Source of the DNA: Paracoccus aestuarii
GTDB lineage: Bacteria; Pseudomonadota; Alphaproteobacteria; Rhodobacterales; Rhodobacteraceae
DNA: 64,000 nt
Assembly: GCF_028553885.1 (NCBI RefSeq)
Contig: NZ_CP067169.1
Span: forward strand, 620,001 to 684,000
Direction: 5' to 3'
Part shown: piece by piece, positions 27,998 to 38,605 of the stretch
Numbering within the stretch: the first letter of the stretch is position 1
Layout: every line of letters begins with the position of its first letter
Made by a program: the position numbers and the translations under genes
The notes under the pieces: model-generated
What the model was told of the DNA's origin: nothing
The model's database searches: none
What the model saw: the letters and a program-made list of their open reading frames with translations, nothing else

Positions 27998-28906
27998 TTA
28001 AAGCCCGCCGCCGCCGACCGATCCGAAGAACTCGCCGGTGATGTAGCTGCCCTCGTCCGAGGCCAGCAGCACATAGATCGGCGCGATCTCGACCGGCTGT
28101 CCGGCCCGGCCCAAGGGCTGGGTCGCGCCATGTTCGGCGGCCTTTTCGGTGGGCTGGCCACCGCTGATCTGCAGCGCGGTCCAGTAGGGGCCGGGGCAGA
28201 CGGCGTTCACGCGGATGCCGCGCGGCGCGACCTGCTTGGCCAGCGACTGCGCGAAGGCCACGTTCGCGGCCTTGGTCTGGGCATAGTCGAAGAGATGCGC
28301 CGAGCCCGAGAACGCCTGGACCGAGGAGGTGATGATGATCGACCCGCCATTGCCCATATGCGGCAGCGCGGCGCGCGTGACCCAGAAGGGGGCATAGACA
28401 TTGACCTTCATGGTCGCGTCGAAATCCTCGGTGGTCAGGTCCTCCAGCCTTTCGCAGAACTGCTGGCGCCCGGCATTGTTGACCAGGATGTCCAGCCCGC
28501 CCAGCTGCGAGACCGCGCTTTCGACCAATTGCTTGCAGAAATCCTCGTCCCGCAGATCGCCGGGGATGGCCACGGCGTTTTGACCGCTGTCGCGGATCGC
28601 CTGGACGATCACGTCGGCATCGGGCTGTTCGTCCGGCAGATAGGTGATGGCCACATCCGCACCCTCGCGCGCGAAGGCGATGGCGGCGGCGGCGCCGATG
28701 CCGCTGTCGCCGCCGGTGATCAGGGCGCGCTTGCCCTTCAGCCGGCCCGTGCCGCGATAGCTGGTCTCGCCATGATCGGGCAGCGGGTCCATCTTGGTGG
28801 CAAGCCCCGGATAGGGCTGTTCCTGCATCGGGTAATCGGGCCGGGGCAGGCGCGGATCGGCGATCGCGCCGCTGCGGAAGACGGGCTGGGGAGGGGTATC
28901 GGACAT
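27998..28906 (-). CDS. SDR-family oxidoreductase (general stress protein 39-like)
   Basis: A 302-residue NAD(P)-dependent short-chain dehydrogenase. An N-terminal extension rich in Pro (SDTPPQPVFRSG, PRPDYPMQEQPYPG) precedes the Rossmann motif ALITGGDSGIGAAAAIAFAREG. NNAGRQQ, the catalytic SS...YAQTKAA (Tyr-x3-Lys) and VNAVCPGPYWTALQ follow. The extended N-terminus and the C-terminus SYITGEFFGSVGG match the YdaD/GsiB-type stress-induced subgroup. The ATG at 28906 with GAGG upstream is chosen over a longer frame. Substrate unknown. Confidence 0.92.
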   Translation of the reverse strand: MSDTPPQPVFRSGAIADPRLPRPDYPMQEQPYPGLATKMDPLPDHGETSYRGTGRLKGKRALITGGDSGIGAAAAIAFAREGADVAITYLPDEQPDADVIVQAIRDSGQNAVAIPGDLRDEDFCKQLVESAVSQLGGLDILVNNAGRQQFCERLEDLTTEDFDATMKVNVYAPFWVTRAALPHMGNGGSIIITSSVQAFSGSAHLFDYAQTKAANVAFAQSLAKQVAPRGIRVNAVCPGPYWTALQISGGQPTEKAAEHGATQPLGRAGQPVEIAPIYVLLASDEGSYITGEFFGSVGGGGL

Positions 28907-28988
28907 GGGAACCTCGGGGCGGGTTGGGATGCGTCGCCGGGCCAACGGCGGGTCGCGTCGAAAGGTTCCGGCCTCTTGTCCAGACAAA

Positions 28989-29016
28989 TGGCCCCGCCCG
29001 GTCGGGGGCGGGGCCA
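28989..29016 (-). terminator. Terminator hairpin after the DUF533 gene
   Basis: A perfect 11-bp stem (TGGCCCCGCCC / GGGCGGGGCCA) lies 8 bases past the stop of the DUF533 gene. The following minus-strand bases are ATTTGTC, a weak T-run, so termination may be partial. Confidence 0.65.
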
Positions 29017-29023
29017 TGCGCGG

Positions 29024-29809
29024 TCAGGCGTTATAGAGCGGCATGACCCCGGCTTCGGCATGGATCTCGTTCACGGTGGCGCGGTCCAGCGACAGCCCGG
29101 TCGCCAGGTCGTTCAGATAGCGCGCCTCGGCCTCGTTGTCGAAATCGATGGCCAGAAGCGACATCAGATAGACCTGGCGCTCCATCCCCTCGGGGACGTC
29201 GCGGGCCAGCGCCGCGGCATCGACGGGGGCGGCCATCTGGTCGCGGATGAATTGGCGTTCCTCGGCATCCAGGTCGTCGCCCAGATGGCCCAGCAGGCGC
29301 TGGCGTTCGCCCTCGTCCACATGGCCGTCGGACTTGGCGGCCTGGATCATCGCGCGCAGGATCAGCCCGGCCATGGCGTTCTGTTCCGGGGTGGGCGCGG
29401 TCTGGGGTTCGCCGTCATGGGACAGCGCGTCGTCGAACAGCGATCCGAAGGTCGCCTGGTTCGAGGGCTGGCTGTCCTTCTGCGCCAGCGCGCCGCCCGC
29501 GGCCGCCCCGCCCAGAAGGCCGCCCAGCACCTGGCCCAGGCCTCCGCCGGACCCGGCGCGCCCGCCCAGGCTGTCCAGCAGACCGCCGAGCGATCCGCGC
29601 CCCGTCCCGGTTCCGCCGCCAAGGATCGAGCCGATCGACCGGTCCTGGCCCGATTGCGGCAGGTTGTTTCCGAACAGGCTCTCCAACAGCCCGCCGCCGG
29701 TGGTGCGGCCTTGGCCGGGCTGGCCGCCCTGGTTGCGCATCGCGTTGCCGATGCCCTTGGCCAGCATCACGCCGGCGGCGACCTTGGTCAGACTTTTCAT
29801 CAGGCTCAT
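29024..29809 (-). CDS. DUF533 / TerB-like protein
   Basis: A 261-residue protein. The N-terminus (SLTKVAAGVMLAKGIGNAM) is amphipathic or weakly hydrophobic, then a long Gly/Gln/Ser-rich low-complexity region (GGLLDSLGGRAGSGGGLGQVLGGLLGG) leads to a C-terminal TerB-like helical domain (LILRAMIQAAKSDGHVDEGERQRLLGHLG). DUF533 proteins (YebE family in E. coli) have this layout, are probably membrane-associated and are stress-induced; function is not known. AGGAGG seven bases before the ATG at 29809 fixes the start. Confidence 0.85.
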   Translation of the reverse strand: MSLMKSLTKVAAGVMLAKGIGNAMRNQGGQPGQGRTTGGGLLESLFGNNLPQSGQDRSIGSILGGGTGTGRGSLGGLLDSLGGRAGSGGGLGQVLGGLLGGAAAGGALAQKDSQPSNQATFGSLFDDALSHDGEPQTAPTPEQNAMAGLILRAMIQAAKSDGHVDEGERQRLLGHLGDDLDAEERQFIRDQMAAPVDAAALARDVPEGMERQVYLMSLLAIDFDNEAEARYLNDLATGLSLDRATVNEIHAEAGVMPLYNA

Positions 29810-29951
29810 GCCAATCCTCCTGCATGGGGCCGGCGGGCTGGCTGCCCGCATCGGCGGTGCAGGAACGACAGGGGCGGGGCGCGGGTTCCGGGTATGGCAT
29901 GCCCTGCCGCCACGGCCTGCGCAAATGACGGGGCGGGCGCGTTCCTTGCCC

Positions 29952-29978
29952 TTGATTTTTCCCCGACCGCCTTATAGA
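29952..29978 (+). promoter_or_regulatory. Possible tuf promoter
   Basis: TTGATT at 29952-29957 and TATAGA at 29973-29978, spaced by 15 bases, lie about 60 bases upstream of tuf in the only relatively AT-rich stretch of the gap. The short spacer lowers confidence. Confidence 0.4.
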
Positions 29979-30040
29979 TCGCAGCGCACGTCAAATCCGG
30001 GGCCGTATCAGCCATGCCCCGCGGTATCCAGGAGGGCCAC

Positions 30041-31216
<1,176 letters not shown>

Positions 31217-31236
31217 TCTGACACAACGACAGTCGG

Positions 31237-31266
31237 AAAGGGCCGCCCCCAGGGGCGGCCCTTTTT
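31237..31266 (+). terminator. Rho-independent terminator of tuf
   Basis: A perfect 10-bp GC stem (GGGCCGCCCC / GGGGCGGCCC) with a 2-base loop is flanked by AAA on the left and TTTTT on the right, 20 bases after the tuf stop. Confidence 0.92.
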
Positions 31267-31293
31267 CATGGCAGCTCGGAGAGATTCACCGTC

Positions 31294-31869
31294 ATGTCCC
31301 GGATCCTGATTCCGTTGCAGGCTGTCGACCGCTGGCCGCGATGGCTGCGGCTGATTGCGCTTCTGATGTTCTTCATACCATTCCTGCCGGTTCTCAATCA
31401 GATGGCCAGATGGTCCTCGCTGCCTGTGCCCGGTGAACGCGAACTGAAGGTGCTGCCGCAGATGGTCGGAGCGGCGGTCTATCTGATCGTCATGCTGCCG
31501 GTCATCATGGCAGGGCTTGAAAAGCAGCCCCCGAAATCCGAGGCAAGACGCGTCTTCCTGGGGGTTGCACTGCCCGTTTTCCTGATCGTGATGTCTTGGC
31601 AAAGCGGGGCCGCGGGCTGGCCCTTCCTGGATGCCTTGATCCGGGGTCGACCGGTCGAGGCGACCTATGTGATCCGCGAGGTGACGCTTGGCGGAAACAG
31701 GGAATGCCGCAATTCTGTCCGGTTCGTTGGCCTGCCGATCCTCTGGGATCGGGTTTGCTGGGTCAGCCCCGATGTCCTGCGCGAACTTCAGCCCGGCATG
31801 TCTGTGACCGTGACGGGCAGGGGAACGCGGTCATGGCTGATCACGTCGGGTGACCTGCGTCTGCCTTGA
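31294..31869 (+). CDS. Small multi-pass membrane protein of unknown function
   Basis: A 191-residue product not recognised as any family. Three hydrophobic segments are visible: LRLIALLMFFIPFLPVLNQM, VGAAVYLIVMLPVIMAG and VFLGVALPVFLIVMSW. The C-terminal ~90 residues are soluble (ATYVIREVTLGGNRECRN, DRVCWVSPDVLRELQPGMSVTVTGRG) with two Cys that might form a disulfide outside the cytoplasm. Codon use is clearly less GC-rich than the neighbours, a possible sign of acquisition. GGAGA precedes the ATG. It lies directly after the tuf terminator and stands alone. Confidence 0.7.
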   Translation: MSRILIPLQAVDRWPRWLRLIALLMFFIPFLPVLNQMARWSSLPVPGERELKVLPQMVGAAVYLIVMLPVIMAGLEKQPPKSEARRVFLGVALPVFLIVMSWQSGAAGWPFLDALIRGRPVEATYVIREVTLGGNRECRNSVRFVGLPILWDRVCWVSPDVLRELQPGMSVTVTGRGTRSWLITSGDLRLP

Positions 31870-31948
31870 TGACAAGTGCCGTGGAACGCCCGCTATTGGG
31901 CGCCGGGTCTGCCTGACGCGAGGGCTGTGGCATACCCAAAAAGTCGCG

Positions 31949-31979
31949 TTGACCGGGCGGGGCCGGGGGGTGACAATAA
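31949..31979 (+). promoter_or_regulatory. Possible promoter of the RHH gene
   Basis: TTGACC at 31949-31954 with ACAATA/CAATAA at 31973-31979 (18-19 base spacer) lies about 35 bases before the RHH gene start. Confidence 0.4.
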
Positions 31980-32008
31980 AGGGGCGCAACCAGCCCCGGA
32001 CCAAGCCG

Positions 32009-32296
32009 ATGTGCCAGATCTTTGCCGGACAGCATCCGGACCGCTATGAAACCGTAACCCGGCGGCTGCGGCTGAACGGGCAATCGACCTCGATCCGGCT
32101 GGAGCGGGTCTTCTGGCAGCTGCTGGACCGGGTCGCCGCGCGCGAGGGGATGACCACCCCGGCCTTCATCTCGAAGCTGCATTCCGAGGTACTGGAACTG
32201 CATGGCGAGGCGCGCAACTTCACCTCGCTGCTGCGCTGCGTGGTGACCCTGTCCCTGGGCGAGGATCAGGCCCCGCCCGCCATCGCCGCCGAATAG
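32009..32296 (+). CDS. Ribbon-helix-helix domain protein
   Basis: A 95-residue protein starting MCQIFAGQHPDRYETVTRRLRLNG and continuing TSIRLERVFWQLLDRVAAREGMTTPAFISKLHSEVLEL. This is the RHH_4-type domain, a small DNA-binding fold common in alphaproteobacteria as free-standing proteins. The conserved RNF-type segment (GEARNFTSLLRCVVTLSL) closes the domain. No toxin-like gene is adjacent, so it does not look like an antitoxin. Target unknown. The start is set by the conserved MC(Q/K)IFAG beginning; shine-dalgarno is weak. Confidence 0.85.
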   Translation: MCQIFAGQHPDRYETVTRRLRLNGQSTSIRLERVFWQLLDRVAAREGMTTPAFISKLHSEVLELHGEARNFTSLLRCVVTLSLGEDQAPPAIAAE

Positions 32297-32385
32297 GTTT
32301 TTCGCCTGTAGTAATCCCATACTACCCACGCCCCCGCGACCGCCCCTAGCCTGACAGGGAAGACGGCAAACCGCAGGAGGGCCCG

Positions 32386-32781
32386 ATGGCCAAGTACATC
32401 CATTCCATGATCCGCGTTCTGGACGAGGCGGCCTCGGTCGATTTCTACGACCGCTGCTTCGGCCTGAAGGTGGCCGAGCGGCTGGATTTCGAGGCCTTCA
32501 CCCTGATCTATCTGTCCAATGGCGAAAGCGGCACGGAACTGGAGCTGACGGTCAACAAGGACCGGACCGAGCCCTATGACCTGGGCGACGGCTATGGCCA
32601 TGTGGCCTTTTCGGTCGATGACGTCGATGCGGAACATGCCCGCATGACCGAGGCCGGCTTTGCCCCGCGCAAGCTGGTCGATTTCGCCCCGGGCGGCGCG
32701 GTGATCGCGCGCTTCTTCTTCATCAAGGACCCCGACGGCTATGAGATCGAGGTCCTGCAGCGCGGGGGACGCTACCAATAG
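32386..32781 (+). CDS. VOC-family protein, lactoylglutathione lyase-like
   Basis: A 131-residue single-domain protein with two beta-alpha-beta-beta-beta repeats. MIRVLDEAASVDFYDRCFGLKVAERLD resembles glyoxalase I. Candidate metal ligands are His6 (YIHSMIRV), Glu (ELELT), His (YGHVAFSV) and Glu (YEIEVLQ), the full set of glyoxalase I. The enzyme would isomerise the methylglyoxal-glutathione adduct, but other VOC reactions are possible. CAGGAGGGC precedes the start. It lies 56 bases upstream of the Tat/GMC dehydrogenase pair and may be co-transcribed with it. Confidence 0.88.
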   Translation: MAKYIHSMIRVLDEAASVDFYDRCFGLKVAERLDFEAFTLIYLSNGESGTELELTVNKDRTEPYDLGDGYGHVAFSVDDVDAEHARMTEAGFAPRKLVDFAPGGAVIARFFFIKDPDGYEIEVLQRGGRYQ

Positions 32782-32837
32782 CCCGCCCGCGCCGCTTGGG
32801 AGGGCGGCGCGCGGCCCAATGACAGGGAGGAGGAACC

Positions 32838-33359
32838 ATGTCCCGATTGAACGAGCAGGGGCTGACCCGGCGTGCGCTGCTGTCGCGTGCCGCGGCGGCC
32901 GGGGCGCTGGCGGTGGCGGGGGCGGGCTTCATCGCCGCGCCCGACGGGGCCTGGGCCATGGAGGTCCGCGCGATCACCGAACATCAGATGGCGACGCTGC
33001 TGCAGATGGCGCGCGACATCTATCCCCATGACCGGGTCGGCGACCGCTTCTATGCGGTGGCGATCCGCGGCCATGACACGCCCGAACAGGCCGAGACCGT
33101 CGCCCGCGGCATCGAGGCGCTGGACGCCGCCGCACGCGAGGCGGGCTTTGACAGCTATCTGGCCGCCGGGTGGGAGGCCGAGCGCGTGGCCATCCTGCGC
33201 ACGATCCAGGACGGGGATTTCTTCCAGATGGTGCGCGGCGGTCTGGTGACCGGGCTCTACAACCAGAAGGAGGTCTGGCCGATCTTCGGCTATGAGGGCG
33301 AGAGCTTTTCCGAGGGCGGCTATATCGACCGCGGTTTCGACGACATCGACTGGCTGTAG
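32838..33359 (+). CDS. Tat-exported small subunit of GMC dehydrogenase (gluconate 2-dehydrogenase subunit 3-like)
   Basis: A 173-residue protein with a twin-arginine signal (LTRRALLSRAAAAGALAVAGAGFIAAP). The mature part (MATLLQMARDIYPHDRVGD, YFRT-like helices, FDDIDWL at the end) is like the small subunit of membrane-bound gluconate or sorbitol dehydrogenases. In these enzymes the small subunit carries the only Tat signal and takes the folded FAD subunit through Tat with it. The FAD subunit gene follows after 10 bases, consistent with that. AGGGAGGAGG precedes the ATG. Confidence 0.86.
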   Translation: MSRLNEQGLTRRALLSRAAAAGALAVAGAGFIAAPDGAWAMEVRAITEHQMATLLQMARDIYPHDRVGDRFYAVAIRGHDTPEQAETVARGIEALDAAAREAGFDSYLAAGWEAERVAILRTIQDGDFFQMVRGGLVTGLYNQKEVWPIFGYEGESFSEGGYIDRGFDDIDWL

Positions 33360-33369
33360 GGGGCGGATC

Positions 33370-34944
33370 ATGGCGAATGCAGCGAAATTCGAACTGACGG
33401 ATGACAGCCTGGTCGTCATCATCGGCACGGGCGCGGGCGGCGGGGTGCTGGCCAACGAACTGGCGCAGAGGGGCGTCAAGGTCGTGGCCCTGGAGGCCGG
33501 CGGGCGCTATCTGCCCGAGGATTACATCAACGACGAATGGGACAGCTTCGGCCAGCTGGCCTGGACCGATCCGCGCACGACCAGCGGCGATTGGCGGGTG
33601 GCGCGCGATTTCAGCGGGTTGCCCGCCTGGATCGTCAAGGCGGTGGGCGGCACGACCACCCATTGGGCGGGCGCCGCGATCCGCTTCCAGGATCACGAAT
33701 GGAAGGCCCTCAGCACCTATGGCGCGGTCGAGGGCGCGAGCCTTCTGGACTGGCCCATCGACGCGGCCGAGATGGCGCCGTGGTACGACAGGGCCGAGGC
33801 CAAGCTGGGCGTCACCCGCACCGGCGATTTCCCCGGCCTGCCCGGCAACAACAACTACAAGGTCTTCGAGGCGGGGGCCAAGGCGGTGGGCTATGACCAG
33901 GTCTCGACCGGGCATATGGCGATCAACAGCGTCGACAATGACGACCGCCCGGCCTGCCAGCAGACGGGCTTCTGCTTTCAGGGCTGCAAATGGGGGGCCA
34001 AATGGTCGTCGGCCTATACCGACATCCCCAAGGGCGAGGCGACGGGCAATCTGGAGGTGCGCGAACATGCCCATGCCGCCCGCATCCTGCATGACGACCA
34101 AGGCCGCGTCACAGGGGTCGAATATTTCGACCGCGACGGCGCGCTGCAGTTCCAGGCGGCGCGCATCGTGGCCGTGGCGGGCAACAGCTTCGAAAGCCCG
34201 CGCCTGCTGCTGAACAGCGCCAGCAGCCTGTTCCCCGACGGGCTGGCCAACAGCAGCGGGCAGGTCGGGCGCAACTACATGCGGCACATGACCGGGTCGG
34301 TCTATGGCATCTTCGAGCGGCCGGTGCGGATGTGGCGGGGCACGACCATGGCGGGCATCATCCAGGACGAGGCCCGCCACGACCCCTCCCGCGGCTTCGT
34401 CGGCGGCTATGAGCTGGAGACCCTGGCCCTGGGCCTGCCCTTCATGGCGGCCTTTCTGGACCCCGGGGCCTGGGGCCGCGAATTCACCAGCGCCCTGGAT
34501 CAGTACGAGAACATGGCCGGGATGTGGATCGTGGGCGAGGACATGCCCCAAGCCAGCAACCGCGTCACCCTGTCCGAGACCGAGGACCGGTTCGGCCTGA
34601 AGGTCGCCAACGTGCATTTCAGCGACCATCCCAACGATGTCGCCATGCGCAACCATGCCTATGAACGGGGCCAGGCGATCTATCGTGCGATGGGGGCCAC
34701 GCGGACCCTGCCGACTCCGCCCTATCCCTCGACCCATAATCTGGGCACGAACCGCATGTCGGACCGGGCAGAGGACGGCGTGGTGAACAGATGGGGCCAG
34801 AGCCATGACATCGCCAACCTGTTCGTCAGCGATGGCAGCCAGTTCACCACAGGTGCGGCCGAGAACCCGACCCTGACCATCGTCGCGCTGGCCATGCGCC
34901 AAGCCGATCACATCGCGCGCGAGATGTCGGCCGGAACGCTGTGA
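33370..34944 (+). CDS. GMC-family FAD dehydrogenase large subunit
   Basis: A 524-residue flavoprotein of the glucose-methanol-choline family, likely oxidising a sugar or sugar acid in the periplasm. The FAD dinucleotide motif is VVIIGTGAGGGVLANELAQRG with ALEAGGRY. The C-terminal GMC domain has STHNLGTNRMSD and LFVSDGSQFTTGAAENPTLTIVALAM with the conserved His and Asn. There is no signal peptide, which fits piggy-back export with the Tat small subunit upstream. The third, cytochrome c subunit of classical enzymes is missing here; electrons may go to another carrier. A hairpin terminator follows. Confidence 0.9.
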   Translation: MANAAKFELTDDSLVVIIGTGAGGGVLANELAQRGVKVVALEAGGRYLPEDYINDEWDSFGQLAWTDPRTTSGDWRVARDFSGLPAWIVKAVGGTTTHWAGAAIRFQDHEWKALSTYGAVEGASLLDWPIDAAEMAPWYDRAEAKLGVTRTGDFPGLPGNNNYKVFEAGAKAVGYDQVSTGHMAINSVDNDDRPACQQTGFCFQGCKWGAKWSSAYTDIPKGEATGNLEVREHAHAARILHDDQGRVTGVEYFDRDGALQFQAARIVAVAGNSFESPRLLLNSASSLFPDGLANSSGQVGRNYMRHMTGSVYGIFERPVRMWRGTTMAGIIQDEARHDPSRGFVGGYELETLALGLPFMAAFLDPGAWGREFTSALDQYENMAGMWIVGEDMPQASNRVTLSETEDRFGLKVANVHFSDHPNDVAMRNHAYERGQAIYRAMGATRTLPTPPYPSTHNLGTNRMSDRAEDGVVNRWGQSHDIANLFVSDGSQFTTGAAENPTLTIVALAMRQADHIAREMSAGTL

Positions 34945-34949
34945 CGAAA

Positions 34950-34975
34950 ACGCCCGGCGGGGGACCGCCGGGCGT
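34950..34975. terminator. Bidirectional terminator between GMC dehydrogenase and DUF892 genes
   Basis: A perfect 11-bp stem (ACGCCCGGCGG / CCGCCGGGCGT) with loop GGGA lies between two convergent genes, with AAAA on its left; the right side has no T-run, so it best serves the minus-strand gene. Confidence 0.75.
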
Positions 34976-34980
34976 CGATA

Positions 34981-35481
34981 TCAGGCTTGGGCCGCGGCCT
35001 TGTTGATCCCGCCCTCGGCCAGCTGGGTCATGTGCACATCGCCGTCGCGGGTGCGTTCCAGACAGTCCTGCAGCACCGCGCCGTCGCCGTCCAGTTCCAG
35101 CCGGTTGGCAAAGCTGCGCAGGCAGCCATAGCCCGCGATCGCGTAATGGGTCAGGCGCTGATACTGGGTGATGATCGCCGCGTCGCGCACCGCGTCATCG
35201 CCGAAATCGGCCTGCAGCGCATGCTTGCGGGCCTCGGTCACCAGACCCTCCATGCCCTTGCAATGTTCGCCCGTCGGATCCTCGCCATGTTCGTTGCACA
35301 GGCTGGCCAGCGCCTCCATCCCGCGCGAGATGCCCTCGTTCCCGGCGATCAGCGCCTCGGCCAGTTCGCGCGATTGGGCCACGCGGCCCATTTCCGTCAC
35401 CACCGACATCGACTGCTTGCAGGCCGAATAAAGGTCCTTCAGCTGGTCGATATAGAGATCCTTCAGCGTGTTCATCGTCAT
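34981..35481 (-). CDS. DUF892 ferritin-like protein (YciE/YciF family)
   Basis: A 166-residue four-helix-bundle protein. TLKDLYIDQLKDLYSACKQSM at the start and HYAIAGYGCLRSFANRLELD are typical for YciF-like DUF892 proteins. These are ferritin-like, stress-induced and in some cases bind a di-iron centre; the physiological role is unclear. AAAGGA eight bases upstream supports the ATG at 35481 rather than the one at 35475. A candidate FNR box lies about 70 bases upstream in the divergent gap. Confidence 0.88.
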   Translation of the reverse strand: MTMNTLKDLYIDQLKDLYSACKQSMSVVTEMGRVAQSRELAEALIAGNEGISRGMEALASLCNEHGEDPTGEHCKGMEGLVTEARKHALQADFGDDAVRDAAIITQYQRLTHYAIAGYGCLRSFANRLELDGDGAVLQDCLERTRDGDVHMTQLAEGGINKAAAQA

Positions 35482-35548
35482 CCCGCGTCCTTTCACAAAC
35501 CGGTGCGTCCTCCCTCCAACGGCGGCGCCCGGGCGGCGTTCCGGGGGC

Positions 35549-35562
35549 TTGACAAAAATCAA
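35549..35562. promoter_or_regulatory. Candidate FNR/CRP-type box (TTGAC-N4-ATCAA)
   Basis: TTGAC AAAA ATCAA is one base from the FNR consensus TTGAT-N4-ATCAA used by FnrL and FnrP in Rhodobacter and Paracoccus. It lies in the gap between the divergent DUF892 and ABC exporter genes, 68 bases from the first and 83 from the second start. A second TTGACA occurs at 35577. Confidence 0.5.
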
Positions 35563-35644
35563 GCGCGGGGTGCGGCTTGACAACAAGACCCTGTCGGGCG
35601 AGCGGTTCGGACCCGTTCCCGACACCCCGATCCAAGGACCAACC

Positions 35645-37510
<1,866 letters not shown>

Positions 37511-37519
37511 CGGCGCGGA

Positions 37520-38605
37520 TCAGCGGGGAATGCGCCGCGTGGTCTGGGGATCGAACAGCGAGATACGGTCATGGTCCAGCACCAGGCCCACCGGCTCCAA
37601 CCGATCCTCGTCCATGCGGCCGGGCAGCTTGGCGGTCATCGCATGGCCGCCAAGCTGGAAGGACAGATAGCATTCCGACCCGGTATTCTCGATCATCACC
37701 GGCTGGACGGTCAGGTCGGGCGCGGCGCCCAGGCTCAGATGCTCGGGGCGGATGCCCAGGATCACCTCGCGCGGCAGGTCGGGGCCGAAGCCCGCCGGCA
37801 GGGCGATGCGCTGGTCGCCGACGCGGATCGCCCCGTCCTCGATCTCCGCGGGGCAGAGGTTCATCGGCGGGCTGCCCATGAAATCGGCCACGAAGGTGTT
37901 GGCGGGGGTGTCGTAGATCTGCTGCGGCGTGCCGATCTGCTGGACATGGCCGCCCTTCAGCACGACGATGCGGCTGGCCAGGGTCATCGCCTCGACCTGG
38001 TCATGGGTGACATAGACGATCGAGGCGCCGGTCGTGCGGTGCAGGCGCTTGATCTCGGCCCGCATCTCGACGCGCAGCTTGGCGTCGAGGTTGGACAGCG
38101 GCTCGTCGAAGAGGAACAGCGCCGGGTCGCGGACCAGGGCGCGGCCCATCGCGACGCGCTGGCGCTGGCCGCCCGACAGCTGGCCGGGGCGGCGGTCCAG
38201 CAGATGGTCGATCTGCAGCATGCGCGCGACCTCGGCCACGCGGGCCTGGGCGCGGTCCTTGGGGACGCGGCGGATCTTCATGCCGAAGCCGATATTCTCG
38301 CCCACGGTCATGGTGGGATAGAGCGCGTAGGACTGGAACACCATGGCGATGTCGCGATCGGCGGGCGGTTCCTGGGTCACGTCGCGCCCGGCGATGCGCA
38401 GCGTGCCGGCGGTGATCTCCTCCAGCCCCGCGATGCAGTTCAGCAGGGTGGACTTGCCGCAGCCCGAGGGGCCGACCAGCACCAGGAATTCGCCCTGCGC
38501 CATCTCGATATCGATCCGGTGCAGGACCGGGACGGCGCCATAGGCCTTGTCCAGGCTGCGGATCTCCAACGCGGGGGCGGTCGGGGTCGAATGGTCTAGG
38601 GCCAT
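37520..38605 (-). CDS. malK: MalK/UgpC-type sugar ABC transporter ATPase
   Basis: A 361-residue ATPase of the carbohydrate importers. It has Walker A GPSGCGKST, Q-loop VFQSYALYPTMTVGENI, signature LSGGQRQRVAMGRAL, Walker B LFLFDEPLSNLD and H-loop VTHDQVEAM, then the C-terminal TOBE/regulatory domain (VILGIRPEHLSLG). It should power the MalF/MalG permease encoded on the opposite strand of the same locus. The start overlaps the end of the LacI-type regulator gene by 10 bases, so regulator and ATPase are one operon. Symbol is by locus context; the family also serves other sugars. Confidence 0.92.
   Translation of the reverse strand: MALDHSTPTAPALEIRSLDKAYGAVPVLHRIDIEMAQGEFLVLVGPSGCGKSTLLNCIAGLEEITAGTLRIAGRDVTQEPPADRDIAMVFQSYALYPTMTVGENIGFGMKIRRVPKDRAQARVAEVARMLQIDHLLDRRPGQLSGGQRQRVAMGRALVRDPALFLFDEPLSNLDAKLRVEMRAEIKRLHRTTGASIVYVTHDQVEAMTLASRIVVLKGGHVQQIGTPQQIYDTPANTFVADFMGSPPMNLCPAEIEDGAIRVGDQRIALPAGFGPDLPREVILGIRPEHLSLGAAPDLTVQPVMIENTGSECYLSFQLGGHAMTAKLPGRMDEDRLEPVGLVLDHDRISLFDPQTTRRIPR

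Noticed and set aside
32009..32296. RHH protein as antitoxin of a toxin-antitoxin pair
   Set aside because: No small toxin-like frame lies beside it; the neighbours are a membrane protein and a VOC protein, and this RHH_4 type usually stands alone.
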